NCBI GenBank assembly: GCA_944324435.1 | Contig: CALUWH010000001.1 | Span: 118,577 to 182,576, forward strand | DNA: 64,000 nt | Direction of reading: 5' to 3' | Origin: Candidatus Gastranaerophilales bacterium | Lineage (GTDB): Bacteria; Cyanobacteriota; Vampirovibrionia; Gastranaerophilales; Gastranaerophilaceae | Shown here: one piece after another, positions 61,794 to 64,000 of the stretch | Layout of the letters: every line of letters starts with the position of its first letter | Numbering within the stretch: the first letter of the stretch is position 1 | Made by a program: the position numbers and the translations under genes | The notes under the pieces: model-generated | Databases searched by the model: none | What the model saw: only the letters and a program-made list of their open reading frames with translations | What the model was told of the DNA's origin: nothing

Positions 61794-62972
61794 ATGAACA
61801 TACTCCCATTGTCAGGATTTAGTCCTGTATCTTTTGCCCCTAAGAAAAGTAACAACAATCAAAATACGCATTTATATGGGCTTGTTATGAGCAAGCCTAT
61901 TAATCGAGACACAGTATCGTTTAAGGCGACACCTAAGGCCATGCAGAGCCGGAAAAATGCAATAACGATGTCACTCGCCAAAAGGATACATGAGGAAGCT
62001 GCAGAAGCGACCAAATTTATGGAAGCCAAATTGCGCCCATACCTTTATGATTTGGAAGCAACTACTTTTGCTCCTAACAACCCTATTGAAGTAATTTCTG
62101 CTCGCGCAAAATCAGCCGTTTCCATTGTGGAGAAAGCTGTTACACGAGGCTGGATTAACAGAGAGGAAATTAAGCGCGGAATGACGGATCTTGCCGGGAT
62201 GAAAATTATCATGCGTGATGCCTCAAGAGAAAATGTGAATAAAATTATTGAGCGTTTAGTTACCGCAGTGACGGAGAGCGGTGCAAAAATTGTTGAGATA
62301 GAAAACAAACGCCCACTTCCTATTTATGACCAGTATGGTAATATTTTGAAAAGTTATGATTATGCTTCACCTATGGCATTAATAAAATTACAACGTGCTG
62401 CCTCAAAACTTCTTGGCCGAGAGATTAAACTCACTGATGAGAATACTCCTAGTAATTATATGGCAATACATACACTCATCGAGCTTCCAAACGGCATAAC
62501 AGGCGAGCTGCAAATTATGGGGCACGACGTAGCTGCGCTTAAAGAGCTTGAAGATTTATGCTATAAAATTAAAAACGGCAAAAATATTGATAAAAAATAT
62601 GCGCCTATAGAAAAGACACTGGCAGCGCTAAAAGACGAAGAAAATGTTCTGCTGCGTGCAGAGCACGATAAATATACTCAGGAAGCCTATTTATTCCAAA
62701 GGAATATTGAACCGAGAGCTCATAAATCTCGTAAGAAAGAAAAATTCCTGGCAGCGCCTGCAACATTGCCTAAGGATTATGACTTCAATAATATTTATAT
62801 ACAAAAACAAGCTTGCGATGCAGCCGCTTTACAGTCTGCAAAAAATGCGGAAGAGACGGCAAAAGCCGTTAAGACCGTGAAAAAGACAGAAACGGCGCCC
62901 GTCTCTGAAAAACCAAAGATAAAGTCCGGAAAGCCGGTCAGAAAAGATACAGCTAAGAATAAAAAAGTATAA
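61794..62972 (+). CDS. RelA/SpoT-domain-like protein with F-K-A motif
   Basis: Start chosen at MNILPLSGFSPVSFAPKKSN (AAAGG about nine bases upstream). The 392-residue protein has VSFAP at 12-16 and VSFKA at 41-45. Residues about 60-280 resemble the (p)ppGpp synthetase fold: DLAGMKIIMRDASRENVNKI, then NYMAIHTLIELPNGITGELQ with the conserved Tyr-xxx-His and the E-L-Q-I strand. The basic RxKxxxS loop that binds ATP is not evident, so it may bind nucleotides differently or be inactive. The C-terminal ~100 residues are a Lys-rich, low-complexity tail (TAKAVKTVKKTETAPVSEKP). Confidence 0.75.
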   Translation: MNILPLSGFSPVSFAPKKSNNNQNTHLYGLVMSKPINRDTVSFKATPKAMQSRKNAITMSLAKRIHEEAAEATKFMEAKLRPYLYDLEATTFAPNNPIEVISARAKSAVSIVEKAVTRGWINREEIKRGMTDLAGMKIIMRDASRENVNKIIERLVTAVTESGAKIVEIENKRPLPIYDQYGNILKSYDYASPMALIKLQRAASKLLGREIKLTDENTPSNYMAIHTLIELPNGITGELQIMGHDVAALKELEDLCYKIKNGKNIDKKYAPIEKTLAALKDEENVLLRAEHDKYTQEAYLFQRNIEPRAHKSRKKEKFLAAPATLPKDYDFNNIYIQKQACDAAALQSAKNAEETAKAVKTVKKTETAPVSEKPKIKSGKPVRKDTAKNKKV

Positions 62973-63039
62973 CAAACTATCAGGCGCGGAAACTTATGTT
63001 TCCGCGCCTGATCAATCGTTTCAATCAGCGTCTTGAGCT

Positions 63040-63279
63040 CTATCTTGCAAATTCTCCGGTATAAAAACTCATAAGATTCGCCAACCTGTGCTGCTTCTCT
63101 GCAGCTCTTTCAATGCTTTGCTTGATTTCATCAAGTTCTTTTAATAAAGTATTTAGGTCTTTACGTCGTTTGCTCTCTAGGCGTTCCTCCTTTACTGTCT
63201 GCCGTTCTACTTCGTCCAAATCGATTTCAATCCAATTGGGCGAAAAACATCTATTTTGAAAATCTTTTTTTGTTGTCAT
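63040..63279 (-). CDS. Small coiled-coil protein, unknown function
   Basis: The 79-residue protein begins MTTKKDFQNRCFSPNWIEID and continues with a highly charged helix likely to form a coiled coil (LLKELDEIKQSIERAAEKQH). It has TAAGGAG eleven bases before the ATG and starts 13 bases after the stop of the 57-aa gene, so the two are co-transcribed. No family recognised. Confidence 0.65.
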   Translation of the reverse strand: MTTKKDFQNRCFSPNWIEIDLDEVERQTVKEERLESKRRKDLNTLLKELDEIKQSIERAAEKQHRLANLMSFYTGEFAR

Positions 63280-63292
63280 CTATGATAACTCC

Positions 63293-63466
63293 TTAATAAC
63301 TTTTTGCCGGCTTTACTCTGCTTATAAGATTTCTTACAAGCCAGGCAAAATTTGTTACCGCATCTCTGCAGGTTCTGTAGTCCCTTTGTACTTCCTGAAA
63401 CTCTTTTGAACTGAAGTCAAATGTAGTCATTTCAGAGTATTCAATTAATGCTTCATGTTCGTCCAT
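63293..63466 (-). CDS. Small protein, 57 residues, upstream partner of the coiled-coil gene
   Basis: A short frame (MDEHEALIEYSEMTTFDFSS, then KEFQEVQRDYRTCRDAVTNF, ending RVKPAKSY) with an AGAGG ribosome site eight bases before the ATG. Acidic first half, helical second half with one cysteine. It lies just ahead of the 79-aa gene with consistent spacing, so I consider both real. No similarity recognised. Confidence 0.6.
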   Translation of the reverse strand: MDEHEALIEYSEMTTFDFSSKEFQEVQRDYRTCRDAVTNFAWLVRNLISRVKPAKSY

Positions 63467-63606
63467 CACATACCTCTAAATCAACAGCTAGGAGTAAAAA
63501 TAATTTTAGGATAATTACCAACTCCTTTTGTATACACTATTTTGTTTTTACTTTTTGCTTACAGATATATTAACGGCATTTTTCTGAAAAACTTTAGGAT
63601 TTTTGT

Positions 63607-63836
63607 TAATATTGTTACAATTATTTACAAAAGATGAATGGCGAATTCAAGAAGTAATCGCAACGCTATGGAGTTGGTTTAGGGGTTGAGGAGAAGTTAT
63701 GAGGGTTGATAAGTTGAATAGTTGAAAGGTTGAAGAGTAGTTTTAGGGTTTAGTAGTTGAGAAGTTTAGGGGTTGAGGAGAAGTTATAAAGGGTTGATAA
63801 GTTGAATAGTTGAAAGGTTGAAGAGTAGTTAAAATT
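63607..63836 (+). repeat. Long dispersed low-complexity repeat, copy 2
   Basis: Inverted relative to 9613-9905. It starts with ATTGTTACAA and TTTACAA, passes through TTCAAGAAGTAATCGCAACG and TATGGAGTTGGTTTAGGGG, then consists of short GTTGATAAGTTGAATAGTTG-type units. A third stretch of the same units resumes at 63938-64000 and runs off the window. No gene seen after 63466. Confidence 0.78.
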
Positions 63837-63839
63837 TAA

Positions 63840-63932
63840 AATGTCATGCTGAACTTGTTTCAGCATCTTACCAACTTGATGTTATGACGATAAACTGGTA
63901 AGATTCTGAAAGGGGTAAATAGAATTCAGGGT
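63840..63932. repeat. Dispersed CTGAACTTGTTTCAGG-type repeat, copy 3
   Basis: GTCATGCTGAACTTGTTTCA then GCATCTTACCAACTTG, followed by TGGTAAGATTCTGAAAGGGG, an inverted arrangement like 22130-22300. It is inserted between two blocks of the GTTGA repeat. Confidence 0.65.
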
Positions 63933-64000
63933 GCCAGGAGAGTTGAGGAGCTGATAAGTTTAGGAGTTTAGAAGAAGTTATAAAGGGTTGATAAGTTGAA

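Noticed and set aside
63607..64000. CRISPR array at the right edge
   Set aside because: The units are short, overlapping and imperfect with no constant-length spacers, and no cas genes are present.

Overview
The window is AT-rich DNA from a diderm bacterium. The evidence for two membranes is a flagellar operon with P- and L-ring proteins, a KdsC-type Kdo-8-P phosphatase, MurJ, and surface-glycan glycosyltransferases. A long prepilin-like protein and a large set of lineage-specific proteins that share a short N-terminal F-[KRT]-[GAS] motif make a gut member of Vampirovibrionia/Melainabacteria (Gastranaerophilales-like) my best guess. That is inference from gene content; no rRNA is present to test it.

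Layout. 1-1018: a partial CDS, tRNA-Gln and deoC. 1161-7364 (minus): flagellar operon flgI, flgJ (rod-binding part only), an 89-aa ORF, flgH, flgN, flgK, flgL, with copies of an inverted-repeat hairpin in several gene junctions. 7604-10061: a prepilin-like protein, then a gene-poor stretch with a ~310-bp element bounded by two near-identical 28-bp palindromes, and a long dispersed repeat. 10078-13058: dnaG-rpoD. 13190-19188: a GXGXG/ferredoxin protein, pnuC, motif proteins, tRNA-Arg with nearby tRNA fragments, a candidate small RNA, and pepA. 19321-22690: tRNA-Val followed by a small defence island (reverse-transcriptase pseudogene plus AbiEi/AbiEii) that ends in copies of the tRNA-Val 3' end. 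22713-33868: glycosyltransferases, adk, a Stealth phosphotransferase fusion and two methyltransferases, probably for a surface polysaccharide. 34006-42781: the densest cluster of motif proteins, including a starch-synthase-like protein, a deiminase-like protein and an ADP-ribosyltransferase-like protein. 43270-53867: tRNA-Ser, murJ, spoIID-like, cysS, a motif membrane protein, kdsC, a flavoprotein, folK, TPR and MORN-type proteins, tRNA-Arg. 54014-63466: proA-tyrA, an M16 protease-like motif protein, speD, two plsC-like genes, a RelA/SpoT-like motif protein and a pair of small genes. The window ends in repeats.

The most interesting signal is the motif family. At least twelve otherwise unrelated proteins carry [PTILVF]-[SANT]-F-[KRTA]-[GASTP] near residues 3-45, usually after a polar, low-complexity leader with no Sec-type hydrophobic core. 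Three of them repeat the motif internally at what looks like a domain boundary. The carriers include several recognisable enzyme folds. This looks like an undescribed sorting, processing or docking tag. Other leads are the intercistronic hairpins of the flagellar operon, the palindrome-bounded element, a promoter-to-terminator small RNA, tRNA pseudogenes interrupted in the T-loop, and a 91-residue module shared without gaps by three glycosyltransferases.
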